A stretch of DNA of 64,000 nt from contig JAKZZE010000009.1 in assembly GCA_024220505.1 (NCBI GenBank), forward strand, positions 382,001-446,000, in the 5' to 3' direction. This DNA is from Rhizopus arrhizus. Lineage: Eukaryota > Mucoromycota > Mucoromycetes > Mucorales > Rhizopodaceae. Both the position numbers and the translations under genes were made by a program. Of the stretch, positions 9,987 to 19,968 are shown one piece after another. How positions within the stretch are numbered: position 1 is the first letter of the stretch; each line of letters opens with the position of its first letter. The notes beneath the pieces are model-generated. The model ran no database searches, was not told where the DNA came from, and was given only the letters and a program-made list of their open reading frames with translations.

Positions 9987-11313
9987 TTAAGCAGTGCGGA
10001 GCTTTTTCATGGTGGTACGAGAAGTAGGAGTATAATCTTCATTGTATTCGTTATCGGAATCCTCATCTGAGATGAAAATAATTGGTTCCGTTTCCCCTTG
10101 ATCACTAGTGCTATCCTCTAAGACGGTAGTCAGCAAAGATACCAGGGGACCTTGGTTGGCAATGCCTGCTCTAGTGAACGACACTTGCGAAAAGCAAGCA
10201 AGTATTGCCTTCCAGTGATCACCGGCATGTTTTCTACGCCATATAAACTCTACTAACTTCCATGGCATCATCGATGCTGTACGATGACGACTAGTCACTC
10301 CTCGTTTGATACCATTCCAGGTGCCTAGTAGCAGGTTGTTAGCATCGTCTAAGAATTCTATGATCTACACAAGTACGTACCTTCTATAGTATTAGTACAA
10401 GCACCTGTCTTCGGATCACGGAACGTCTTTGAGTGATTGACCGTTTCCACTATTAAGTTTCGGCTTGGATCACTGTCAATCCCTTTATAGCCTTTCCAGC
10501 AATCTACCATAACATGCGAGCCTGTCATCAATGATTAGGTGCACTGATCATCTAGCATATACATATTCTAATCATTACCATCCTTTACGAATGTATCGAT
10601 TATCAACTTCAAGGTATTTTGATTGCGGTTAGGCACCGTCAACAAGAACACCTTACGCTCGGGCGTACGCTCTACACCTCCAACAACCCAAACACCATCG
10701 ACCCTCTTCCCCTTATTGTACTTTCGCTTCCCAAACTTGCTTTCGTCTACTTCAACGACAATTGGCTGCCCATCACTGTTAACTCCACCTAAGTATGACT
10801 TGTTAATCACATACTCTGATGTAAACAAAGCATCACGTACCGACTTGAACATCTTCAATTCGAAGATCTACCTCCATTACTTGGTATATGTCCGTAATAA
10901 TGTTGCGGACAGTCGGTAGACTAAGACCAGTCATAGTAGATATTGTTCCGTTTGGAACTTGTAACAGAAAAAGGTACACTACTAAGAGTGTTTGATGAAT
11001 AATGGACTTGCGACCTTGGAAAAAGGAGCCGTCCAAGTAAGAAATACGGCTACGACCGCACGCACAGTTCCTTGAGCCACATCGCCAAAAGAATCCATCT
11101 CGGCTGGACTGGTTCAAGCGCATTTCAGAGCCTTCTTTACACTTGCGTGTAGAAAAAAAAGCACCATTTTCCTTTAAATACCTTATACCAGTTGCCTTTA
11201 GTTACGTTCCCTCCCATTTAAAAACAAACTTACTTCATAGTACAGTCAGCCGTCATAGTTCTTTCGGCAATATAAGCAAGAGTTGGCATGTTGTTAGCAG
11301 CGTTGGAAGACAT
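9987..11313 (-). CDS. Merlin transposase, five exons, apparently intact
   Basis: Proposed exons: 11313-11234, 11181-10841, 10788-10579, 10521-10381 and 10324-9987, giving 1110 nt and 369 residues with no internal stop. All four introns are 52-57 bp with GT..AG ends (GTAAGT, GTACGT, GTAATG, GTACGT); intron 4 has a GCTAAC branch-like site. The N-terminus has a zinc-ribbon-like Cys cluster (RKCKEG, then FFWRCGSRNCACG). The DDE nuclease follows: VEVDESKFGKRKYNKG (first Asp), HVMVDCWKGY (second Asp) and CTNTIEGTWN (Glu). This is the ISXO2/IS1595 fold that defines Merlin. The acidic C-terminus contains PIIFISDEDSD, resembling a SUMO-interaction motif. The first ATG with clean splicing was taken as start. 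Confidence 0.85.
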
Positions 11314-11943
11314 TAGATTTTGATGAAATGGATAAAAAGATGAAAGAAAGAAAAAAAAAAAAGAAAAAGTACCTCTTTTTATATTTTTTTACAAGATTTG
11401 TTATCATTCCGAGATCATCCGATAGATAGGAAGCATCTCCGCAACGGAAGTTCGTTTTACCGTAGTGAGATGACAAAAGTTTTCCCGAAACTCTTGAGAT
11501 TTTGAAAAAAAAAATGCTAAGTAACTTAGAGTAAAAGTTAAGCAAAAAGTAGATGACAATATATGAGTATCTACAGGGAATCGAACCAACGACCTACACA
11601 TTTGAAAGCTATCGACATAGCTATTTGACCAAGAATGCTGATTTGCCGATTTTCGTTTTGCAAGTCCTTCTGTCATCAAATTTCTGATTTTTGACGCGGA
11701 TTTTCTCGAACTTCAGAAGTCATATCTCGACCCGGATTTTTTTAATGACCTTGTACTTGCCCGCACTCTTGCTTGGAGTAATAGGATGGAGGAAAAAAAC
11801 AACGGAACTTCGAGAATCTCGCAGTTGACCATTTTTGGTATAATAAACTCCGCTTGAAAATAACAGAATCGTGTTCTGTGACCCCAATAACCATATTAAG
11901 CATATTAAACTCCGCACGCGGAGTTTATATATGTATATATAGT
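11314..11943. other. non-coding 5' part of Merlin, with tRNA-like relic
   Basis: No gene is visible. On the minus strand 11570-11650 resembles a degenerate tRNA: a perfect B-box-like GGTTCGATTCC is present, but acceptor and anticodon stems do not pair. A short palindrome, ACTCCGCACGCGGAGT, lies near 11909-11924. Confidence 0.35.
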
Positions 11944-11964
11944 ATGTGGACGGTAAATCTTTCA
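11944..11964 (-). repeat. right terminal inverted repeat of Merlin
   Basis: 21 bp, exact reverse complement of 9767-9787. Confidence 0.9.
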
Positions 11965-12167
11965 CAGATCCTTTTGACTTTTTCTGGATCAGTGTGGATC
12001 CCTTCTTTAGTAACGACATAACCGAGGAATTTCAAATGATCTTTAAAGAAATGGCATTTTTCTGGATTGAGTTTGAGATTTGCGATCTCGATGCATTGAA
12101 ATACTAGTTCAAGATGTTGAAGGTGTTCTTGCTCGTTGTTTGAGTATACGTTGAGATCATCTATATA
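11965..12167 (-). pseudogene. reverse transcriptase fragment of A, after the Tc1 insertion
   Basis: Minus-strand frame beginning IDDLNVYSN and continuing through LKLNPEKCHFFKDHLKFLGY, the RT thumb region, then cut at the Merlin end after TDPEKVKRI. It is colinear with element E. The first residues are the second half of the catalytic YIDD box; the first half lies across the Tc1 at 13840. Confidence 0.9.
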
Positions 12168-12381
12168 CAGTGGCCAGCAAAACCGTTCGCACAAAACGTA
12201 TTTTTTTCTTTCTGCGCCTTTTGCGATATATTGCTCTTATTAAGCGCTACCTATAATACATATTACTTAAAAGTACAAACTCTTGGCTTTCTGATGACGT
12301 ATGATACGTCCCCCTACGCGCACCCTAGCCAGTGCTACGGACAATCAAAACTCAAAGGTACATTCGAACGGTTTTGCGGCC
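12168..12381 (+). repeat. left terminal inverted repeat of Tc1 element
   Basis: 214 bp, matching the reverse complement of 13624-13837. One difference was noticed: GCGATATA in the left repeat corresponds to GCGACATA in the right. Confidence 0.9.
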
Positions 12382-12553
12382 ACGTTTTAGGAGTTGGTCG
12401 ATTGCGGTAAACGCAGTCACTGCACCCTGCAATCCTTCCAGAACTTTCGCTGCTTACTAATTCATCACTTCGCATTATTTTTCTACTTTTTTTCTTTTGT
12501 CATTCATACATTCTCATTTCGACATCTCGACATCTACCAAGTCATTACCCAAC

Positions 12554-13585
12554 ATGCAACCATTGACAGAAGATCGCAAGAACACCATTGAGCTTTACCT
12601 TCGTCAAGGCTTTTCTTATCACAAAATTGCAAAGATAGTCAAAGTATCATCATCTACTGTTCATAAGGTTCGCTTAGAATTAGGTTTGCCTGCTAGAAAT
12701 GACAAGGGTGGCAGACCAAAAGCGCTCACTAAACGGGAGCAACAGCATCTTGATCGTGCTGTAACAGCAGATGGACTCGAAAACGCTGTACAAGCACAGC
12801 AGTTGTTGGAGCAGAGCCTGGGCAAGTCAGTTTCTGTAGATACTGTACGTAGGGCATTAAAAGATGCTGGTTTGGTCTCATTCGTCAAGCCAAAGAAACC
12901 TTTAATTAATGAAAGAAATAGAATGAGGAGGCTCCAATGGGCTCGTCAGCACATTGACTGGACAGTAAACGATTGGATGAACGTCATATGGTCTGACGAA
13001 ACCAAAGTCAACAGTTTTGGATCCGACGGAAAGTCTTATGCATGGAAAGTGCCAGGTAAACCGTTAAAAAAGCATCAGGTTCGTGAGACAGTGAAGCATG
13101 GAGGAGGTTCTATAATGGTATGGAGCTATATTAGCTGGTATGGCCCAGGCTATATTGTGGATGTGGGCAAGTGCATGGCAAAGGACGTCTATTTGGAGGT
13201 TTTACAAGATTATTTGATGAAGTCTTTGGCTTGGTATATGGAAGAAAGTGGAAAACCTACCAATCAATTCATCTTTATGCAGGACAATGACCCCAAACAT
13301 ACAGCTAAAGTCGTGTCAAAATGGCTAAATGAGCAAGAGTTTCATGTAATGGAATGGCCACCATAATCACCAGACTTAAACCCAATCGAAAACATGTGGC
13401 AATTACTTAAAAGACGGTTGTTTAGAAACTATGACTGTCCTCCATGTGGTATACATGAGCTATGGGACCGTATAGGACACACTTGGTACCAAATCACAGC
13501 TGAAAAATGTCAAACGTTTATTAAAAGTATGCCAGAGCGATACCGTGCAGTTATTGAGACTGATGGTCTTTATATTGGATATTAA
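12554..13585 (+). pseudogene. Tc1 transposase, one nonsense mutation
   Basis: Translation from the ATG at 12554 (MQPLTEDRKN) gives an N-terminal helix-turn-helix pair (FSYHKIAKIVKVSSSTVHKV, then the GRPKAL linker) and the DDE core: Asp in WSDETKVNSFG, Asp in MQDNDPKHT and Glu in SPDLNPIENMW. The second Asp and the Glu are 34 residues apart, as in DD34E Tc1 transposases. An in-frame TAA at 13364-13366 interrupts WPP-SPDLN where the family usually has Gln, consistent with one C-to-T change. The frame is otherwise open to 13585. An upstream ATG at 12497 is possible but adds a tail atypical of the family. As it stands the product would lack the catalytic Glu. Confidence 0.9.
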
Positions 13586-13623
13586 ATAAACTTATTCTAA
13601 CACATTTTGATTTCAAAACATAC

Positions 13624-13837
13624 GGCCGCAAAACCGTTCGAATGTACCTTTGAGTTTTGATTGTCCGTAGCACTGGCTAGGGTGCGCGTAGGGGGACGTA
13701 TCATACGTCATCAGAAAGCCAAGAGTTTGTACTTTTAAGTAATATGTATTATAGGTAGCGCTTAATAAGAGCAATATGTCGCAAAAGGCGCAGAAAGAAA
13801 AAAATACGTTTTGTGCGAACGGTTTTGCTGGCCACTG
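13624..13837 (-). repeat. right terminal inverted repeat of Tc1 element
   Basis: 214 bp, partner of 12168-12381. Confidence 0.9.
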
Positions 13838-13839
13838 TA

Positions 13840-14863
13840 AGCCACTAGACATTTGTTGATTAAGGGCCTGAAGCATAGATCTATCAATCTTTGAAAGGTA
13901 GCTGGAGAGTTTACTAGACCCATTGGTAGCATATTATAGTGGTATGTGCCGTATTTCGTGGTAAAAGCGGTGAGTTCTTTACTTGATTCCTCTAAGGGTA
14001 CTTGATGGAAGCCAGCTCGCATATCCAGAGCAGAAAACACTTTAGCCTTTCCTAATGCGTCTAATAAATCGTCAATCCTTGGTAATGGGTACGCATCCTT
14101 TTTAGTTATGGCGTTTAATTTTCTATAGTCAATCACCATACGATATTCTCCATTCTTCTTCTTTACCAGAATGATTGGTGCTGCCCATGGACTATTTGAG
14201 GGGGTGATGACGCCTAATTTACAGTATTTTTCCAATTCCTTTTTAAGATATTCTGCTTCTATTGGACTTATTCTGTATGGTCTATGGCTAATAGGCATAG
14301 CATCTTTGTCTATTATTATCTTGTGCTTGATAAGTTCGGTATGTCCAATGATGTCGTTGTTCCAGTCAAATATGTGCTCATATTTACAAAGTAAAGTTCG
14401 CAGTTTTCTTTTCATTTCTAACGGTAAATCTCCAATTTCCATTTTGTTCAGTTTACCAGAGTCGAGTAAAGGCTGATTATCGTCATTTATAACTTCTTTG
14501 TTGCTTATCTCTAGTGTACACATTTCAAGATCGGCTCGTAGGTTATATGATGATACGATAACATCTTCATTTAGATTGAACTTTTCCAATATTCCTAGTT
14601 CTTCTTCTGGCTTTATAACGATCTCAGAGTTGGTTCGGTTGAAGAATCGTATTTCTATAGTTCGCTTGTTTACAATAAATGATGAACACGCATCGAAAAT
14701 TCCACTTGATGATTTGAGTAAATGATGCAACGTATCAAAATGATAAAACCATTCGGTGGATCCTTTTTCTGGTTTTTCCAAAGTAAGTGTTATTGATGAG
14801 TTAGGTGGTATGGTTAATCCAGTACTAGAGGCTTGAATTACATGGGTTTCCTTGAATCTGGTG
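13840..14863 (-). pseudogene. protease-RT linker and reverse transcriptase N-terminal part of A
   Basis: Minus-strand frame colinear with element E. After a spacer it shows the RT entry SHRPYRISPIEAEYL, AAPIILVKKKNGEYRMVIDYRKLN, FSALDMRAGFHQVPL (catalytic Asp of motif A) and NMLPMGLVNSPATFQRLID (motif B), ending at CLVAY where the Tc1 begins. The upstream continuation lies across element B at 33259. Confidence 0.92.
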
Positions 14864-14868
14864 ATAGT

Positions 14869-15448
14869 TGTTATGTTCTGGTAAAGTAAAATAAGGAATA
14901 ACAATAAAACCAAAGAATACTTTTTGAGACTGAACTTTATTTAAGACAATCTTAATTGTTCAAAAGAAATCATTACAAAGTCTACTATTTATATTCTTCT
15001 ATCAGTTGGCGGGTAAATGAGTTGTTATGAGCGTAGATCCAATAATTGACATGTTTGATTGAAGAATGATCACTGAATCGATTATGAAAATTTTTAATTC
15101 GTTGTTTTATAGATCTTATTGTTCTTTAACTGATCTGGGAGAATTGTCCCGTCTTCATTGAGAGGAAAGATATATTTATATGAAATGCCTCCAGTCAGAT
15201 CATAGTTGACTAGGTACCTGATCCATTATTATTCATTTACAGAAATGATGAATAATAAAGGTCATGACTTATTTATTGTTCATGTTTACTTTATAGGATG
15301 AATCTAGTAGTGATAGTTTTATATAAAAAAGAAGAAGAATATATTTTATTTGATAAAGATTTAAATTATTATCTTCTATCAGTTTTAATATACTTCTTTT
15401 AGTTGTGATTATTCAATGTCCGTTATGATCAGACGCTGTTCTACAACA
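14869..15448 (-). repeat. 3' LTR of element B
   Basis: 580 bp, TG..CA, no difference from 32674-33253 found by eye. Confidence 0.95.
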
Positions 15449-15468
15449 TAATCCCCTCCCAGGTATAA

Positions 15469-18400
15469 CTAATACCGTCTAGATCTTTTAGAATTTATAT
15501 TGCCATTTAATTTATTACTACTTGTTGTAGAAGAGTGGCTATTTTCATTAAGATCTGTTCTGGTCTTTCGTTTGCCTGTATGAGAAGTATTTATTAACTT
15601 CACATTGTTAGATCTTCCTTTATTATTTTGAAGGTCATATTTATATTTAATATCTTCAGGAACAATACCAACTCTTTGCCAATATTCTGTAATGAATTTA
15701 GGATCGGTAAAGTTAGAGGCAGGCTCCCAGGTATCATCGCTCTTATCATAGCCTTTCCATCTGCACTTATAAAGATATTTGCCTTTAAGCTTTTTATGTG
15801 CTAAGATGGCTTCTACCTGATAGAATTTATTTGTTGATATAACTTCATCTTGTGAGATGAGTTTTAACGCAGAAGGTGGGTAGTTTTTAGATAACAATTC
15901 ACCCATTTCATCTTCTAGTACATACGATCCTCCTTGAGTAATTCTTTTTACTTTATAAGGTCCTTCATAGTTAGGATCTAACTTGTTGGTTTTAATATTT
16001 ACTTTTACCATTACATAGCTATTTTCAGGGATCGTAATTAGTTTATGTGACGCATCAAACTTTTCCTTCTGATTGTTTGTTATTATTTTTGTACGTTCAT
16101 ATATGGCAGGGAACACAATCTCCGTCATTCTTTTTATATTGAGAAGGAGTTGTTTATTTATTTCTTCTTTAGTTGCCTTATTTTTTTCTTTGCTAAAATC
16201 TTCAAAGTCATTCATGTTACGACCGTACATTAAAGTGAAGGGTGGCGTCTTAGTACGTTCATTGTGTTTACCATTCAAGTAGAGTTGTGTAGAAGGAACA
16301 TATAAATCCCAGTCTGCTTTAGCACCCTCGATTTGTTTCTTTATTGCATTTACAGCTGTTTGTACCCAACGTTCACTTACTCCATTAGCTCTGGGATGAT
16401 AACTAGATATGAGTCTATGGTCATAACCAGCATTTTCAGCAAGTAATTGCATAAGCTCATTTACAAATTCACCACCATTATCAGATTGGATTACACGTGG
16501 AAAACCATAATGCGAGAATACATCGATTAAAGCTTTTACAATCGTCATAGATTGCTTATCAGGCAAGGGTTTCAATACACAGTAACGTGTAGCAATGTCA
16601 ACCATAATCAATAAGTAATTGTTGCCATTCAAGGAAGTTTTCATGGGACCAGCTAAGTCGATGCCCCAACTATCTGCAGGTAATGTGGCTGTAATGGGTC
16701 TTAGAGGATTATAACCCTTTTTGATTATGTTAAATTGTTGACATGGAATACAACTCTTAACAAGTTCTACGGCTTCATTTTTCAGATTAGACCAGTAGAT
16801 ACCTTTACGTTTTAAAGCATGGTAAATTGCATCAGAACCAAAGTGTCCTTTAATGTGCTCACGTAGAAGAAGTAGTTTACGTTCTTCTGGATCCGGAGGT
16901 GTCATGTATTCACCTTTGTCTTCACTGGGTAGTTTTACTGCTGCTCTATTCAAAAGATGAAGCTTATCCCCTCCCAGTTCATTGACAGGATCTTCAATTT
17001 CATATAGACGAGAAAGTGTGTCAGGGAGAATATTATCTACACCTGGTAAATGAACGACTTTAAAATCATATTGGAGCAGTGTATCAAACCAATTTATGAG
17101 CATAGCGTTAGCAATCTTTTGCGTGTGAAGATAAGTGAGTGCCTTATGATCTGTATACAGGGTAAATTTGTTTCCCCATAAATACTTATGGAACCTCTTC
17201 AGAGCATATACAACTGCTAATAATTCTCGCTTAGTAGCTGAATAGTTACGTTCACTTTTAGATAAAGTTTTAGCTATCATAGAAATATAGTGTACTTTCC
17301 CATTTATCTTTTGATACAGAATTACACCTATACCAACGTTAGAGGCATCGGTAGCGACATAGAAAGTTTGATTCAAATCAGGGTATGAAAGAATTACATT
17401 TTCTAACAATACTTTCTTTAAGTTGTCAAAACATTGTTGGTGTTTATCATTCCATAATTTAATTAATGATTTTTCATTTCTTAAGGCATCCAGTGGAGCT
17501 AACAGTGTAGATGCTTTAGGAATATGAGGACGGAAATAATTTATGAGTCCACAGTATCTCATTATATCCTTTCCAGTTTTGGGGACAGGAAATTCTTGCA
17601 CATTAGCAACTTTACGAAGGTCAAGAGAAACACCTTTAGGAGATATTCTGAAGCCAAGTAAATTAATTTTGCTTTGAAAAAATGTACATTTATCAGGATT
17701 TAACTTGAGATTTACTTTAGTAAGTTTATCAATTACTTGTTTTAAGTGTTGCTTATGCTCTTCAATGGAAGTAGATGCTACAACTATGTCATCAACAAAA
17801 CATTTAGCAAAGGACATGTTTTCTAATGCGATGCTCATAGTTCTCTGCATTACACTGGATACATGCTTTAGACCAAAAGGAGTACCAACAGGTATATACT
17901 GTACAGAGTTCCAAGAGAAAGCTAGTTTATGTGCATGCTCTTCATTCATTTTTAAAGAGTTAAAAGCAGATTTAAGATCCAAAGTGGAATATACAGTTGC
18001 TCCTTTCAATTCCTCAAATAGCTCAGAAATTTTAGGCAAGGGCATTCTGTCAATTGACTTTAGAAGAGCATTAACATGTCTGGGATCATGGCACACACGG
18101 TAACCAGTTACTTCACCCTTAGCATTGGTCTTCTTTACTACAGTCAAAGCTGAGTTCCACTCGGTATTAGCAGGAGCTCTCTTGATTACACCATTCTCCA
18201 GCCATTCATCTATCTGATCTTGTACTATCTTATGATATGCTAAAGGCACAGGATAGGGACGTCGATAAGATGTGACACCTTCAGGAGTTTCAATCGAGAC
18301 AACAGATTCCGGTATAGTACAAAAGGAACCTTTAGGTATTGCTTGATTTAATTGAATTAATGGTTTAATATAGTTTAATGCTTGTTGATATTCATTAGAT

Positions 18401-19212
18401 GAACCAGCGGGGCAGTTCTCTAATTCAGTCATCTCATCATCAACTTTATTCAAGAGTTCACTAAAGTCATTGAATTTATGTTCAGGTACTTTGGAATTGT
18501 CTAAAGATACTTTACTATCATCCCATTTGTAAGGAAGACCAGTAAGACCAATACCAAGTTTACTCATAAAATCAGTACCAATACTCATATCATGATTATT
18601 TGTTAAATTCATTACTTCAAAGGTATGATTAAAGGATTTTCCATTACACTTAATGTTTACTTCAGTTAAACCAATTCTCTTAATAGTAGAGTTACAGTCA
18701 GCTAACTTTATGACATTATTATTTTTAGGAGGAATAATTAAAAAATTATTTTGGAAACAAAATTTTTTATTTATAGAAGAAAAATTTGCTCCAGTATCCA
18801 AGATCGTGATGGCTTTTCTATTGTTTGCAAGTATAGGAAAAGTTATAGAATTATCATTAGTACTTTTAAAGTCTCGAGTAACTATTAATTCTTTTTCTTT
18901 TTTAGACTTACAGTCAAGTGCCATACGGTTGAGAGGGCTGTTTATTTCACATTCATCCTCTTCATCGGATACATTATTATTTGTAGTTCTTACGGCCATT
19001 CGGTTTATCTGTACATTATCCTTATTGTTACTATTACTATTTTTAGCAACTAGATACTCATTGCACTTATGACCTTGGAACCATTCTTTGCGGCAGTAAG
19101 TACATGGCTTGGTTTTAGATTTTCCCTTATTTGCCATGGGTGTCTTATACTTGTTGGTCAATACTTTACTAGTTCCAAAAGGAGCTTTACTAGTATTGCC
19201 AGCATGACGGGT
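15469..19212 (-). CDS. element B Gag C-terminus plus Pol, with chromodomain
   Basis: Continues the Gag frame of 31594-32639 after element C. Domain order: zinc knuckle CTYCRKEWFQGHKC, protease ILDTGANFSS, RT with FVDDIVVAS, RNase H with ATDASNVGIG and TDHKAL, integrase with HHCC (HIKGHFGSDAIYH to CIPCQQ) and the DDE core (GIDLAGP, QSDNGGEF, NGVSERW), and a C-terminal chromodomain (VEAILAHK, YKCRWKGYDKSDDTWEP). A basic Ser/Arg-rich tail ends at 15469. The ATG at 19161 is internal. All catalytic residues are present; the only lesion seen is the C insertion. Confidence 0.93.
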   Translation of the reverse strand, partial: TRHAGNTSKAPFGTSKVLTNKYKTPMANKGKSKTKPCTYCRKEWFQGHKCNEYLVAKNSNSNNKDNVQINRMAVRTTNNNVSDEEDECEINSPLNRMALDCKSKKEKELIVTRDFKSTNDNSITFPILANNRKAITILDTGANFSSINKKFCFQNNFLIIPPKNNNVIKLADCNSTIKRIGLTEVNIKCNGKSFNHTFEVMNLTNNHDMSIGTDFMSKLGIGLTGLPYKWDDSKVSLDNSKVPEHKFNDFSELLNKVDDEMTELENCPAGSSNEYQQALNYIKPLIQLNQAIPKGSFCTIPESVVSIETPEGVTSYRRPYPVPLAYHKIVQDQIDEWLENGVIKRAPANTEWNSALTVVKKTNAKGEVTGYRVCHDPRHVNALLKSIDRMPLPKISELFEELKGATVYSTLDLKSAFNSLKMNEEHAHKLAFSWNSVQYIPVGTPFGLKHVSSVMQRTMSIALENMSFAKCFVDDIVVASTSIEEHKQHLKQVIDKLTKVNLKLNPDKCTFFQSKINLLGFRISPKGVSLDLRKVANVQEFPVPKTGKDIMRYCGLINYFRPHIPKASTLLAPLDALRNEKSLIKLWNDKHQQCFDNLKKVLLENVILSYPDLNQTFYVATDASNVGIGVILYQKINGKVHYISMIAKTLSKSERNYSATKRELLAVVYALKRFHKYLWGNKFTLYTDHKALTYLHTQKIANAMLINWFDTLLQYDFKVVHLPGVDNILPDTLSRLYEIEDPVNELGGDKLHLLNRAAVKLPSEDKGEYMTPPDPEERKLLLLREHIKGHFGSDAIYHALKRKGIYWSNLKNEAVELVKSCIPCQQFNIIKKGYNPLRPITATLPADSWGIDLAGPMKTSLNGNNYLLIMVDIATRYCVLKPLPDKQSMTIVKALIDVFSHYGFPRVIQSDNGGEFVNELMQLLAENAGYDHRLISSYHPRANGVSERWVQTAVNAIKKQIEGAKADWDLYVPSTQLYLNGKHNERTKTPPFTLMYGRNMNDFEDFSKEKNKATKEEINKQLLLNIKRMTEIVFPAIYERTKIITNNQKEKFDASHKLITIPENSYVMVKVNIKTNKLDPNYEGPYKVKRITQGGSYVLEDEMGELLSKNYPPSALKLISQDEVISTNKFYQVEAILAHKKLKGKYLYKCRWKGYDKSDDTWEPASNFTDPKFITEYWQRVGIVPEDIKYKYDLQNNKGRSNNVKLINTSHTGKRKTRTDLNENSHSSTTSSNKLNGNINSKRSRRY

Positions 19213-19312
19213 TGTGTTATCTCGTAAGAATAAAAAAGACTATAAAATTCAACGAGACTTAAAAAAGTTATATTTTTATTTAATATTATTGTATCTGGTA
19301 TTTATATCCTTT
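19213..19312 (-). repeat. 3' LTR of C, part left of element D
   Basis: First 100 bp on the plus strand of the C LTR, identical to 31173-31272, cut by element D at CCTTT. Confidence 0.95.
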
Positions 19313-19961
19313 TGTTAAGGATACATAAGATTATAGTCACTTTATTTTAGTAAAAGGAATCAGATATGATCCTGAATAATATGTTGACATAACTTGGAAT
19401 CATTTATAACATTATTCCCAACACAGATCAATAAAATACTTTGATTAGATTTTTATATTAAGCTTTATTCATATTTACTTCACATAGTCAAATAAGATGA
19501 CATGGTTGTAATATAGTTTAGTGATAGTATGAGCATGTTGAATAAGGAATGACGATTACTTACCGGATCATCATTAGTCATGAAAACATTTATCCTGACT
19601 GAGATATTATTATTAGCAATGATATCCAATCACGGAACTAAAAGCCTTTATATTCATCCGTACCGTCTCCTTAAATAGTTATATCTGAAACCATCCCAAT
19701 AGAATAATTGACAATACAGGCTAGGAACAGGCTAAACTAATAATTAGAAATCGTAATCATCTATTCTGTCAAGTTGATTATAAATCTGTCCTAATTCTTT
19801 ATCCGTATCATGTCTATAAATACTCTCACTTTTTACATGTAGAATTTATTTTGATAAAATAATAGTTATCTTAACTTAATAAAGAGATACCAAGTTCTAA
19901 CAGTATTTCTTTATCTTTGATTGCTATATTATATTTACCTAAAACTCCCCTATCCTAAACA
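19313..19961 (+). repeat. 5' LTR of element D
   Basis: 649 bp, TG..CA. It contains TATAAATACTCTCAC near 19820, a likely TATA box and start region. It lacks an 11-bp segment (near 19680) that is present in the 3' LTR. Confidence 0.93.
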
Positions 19962-19968
19962 CTTGCAA

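Larger units (their letters stand above)
9767..11964 (-). mobile_element. Merlin (IS1595-like) DNA transposon
   Basis: 2198-bp element bounded by 21-bp perfect inverted repeats at 9767-9787 and 11944-11964 (terminus TGAAAGATTTACCGTCCACA), with one intron-containing transposase gene on the minus strand. Merlin elements normally leave 8-9-bp target duplications. None is visible here, and about 280 bp of element A is absent at the site, so insertion or later repair removed flanking DNA. The inner 600 bp at the right holds no other gene. Confidence 0.85.
12168..13837 (+). mobile_element. Tc1-type DNA transposon with 214-bp inverted repeats
   Basis: 1670 bp flanked by TA at 12166-12167 and 13838-13839. 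Long terminal inverted repeats at 12168-12381 and 13624-13837 start CAGTGGCCAGCAAAACCGTT. It is inserted at a TA inside the codons for the YIDD catalytic motif of the element A reverse transcriptase. One transposase gene on the plus strand carries a single premature stop. Confidence 0.93.

Noticed and set aside
14869..14913. Hydrophobic start of the 383-codon RT ORF as a signal peptide
   Set aside because: The hydrophobic residues come from B LTR sequence read through; the native A frame comes from 33259 across element B.
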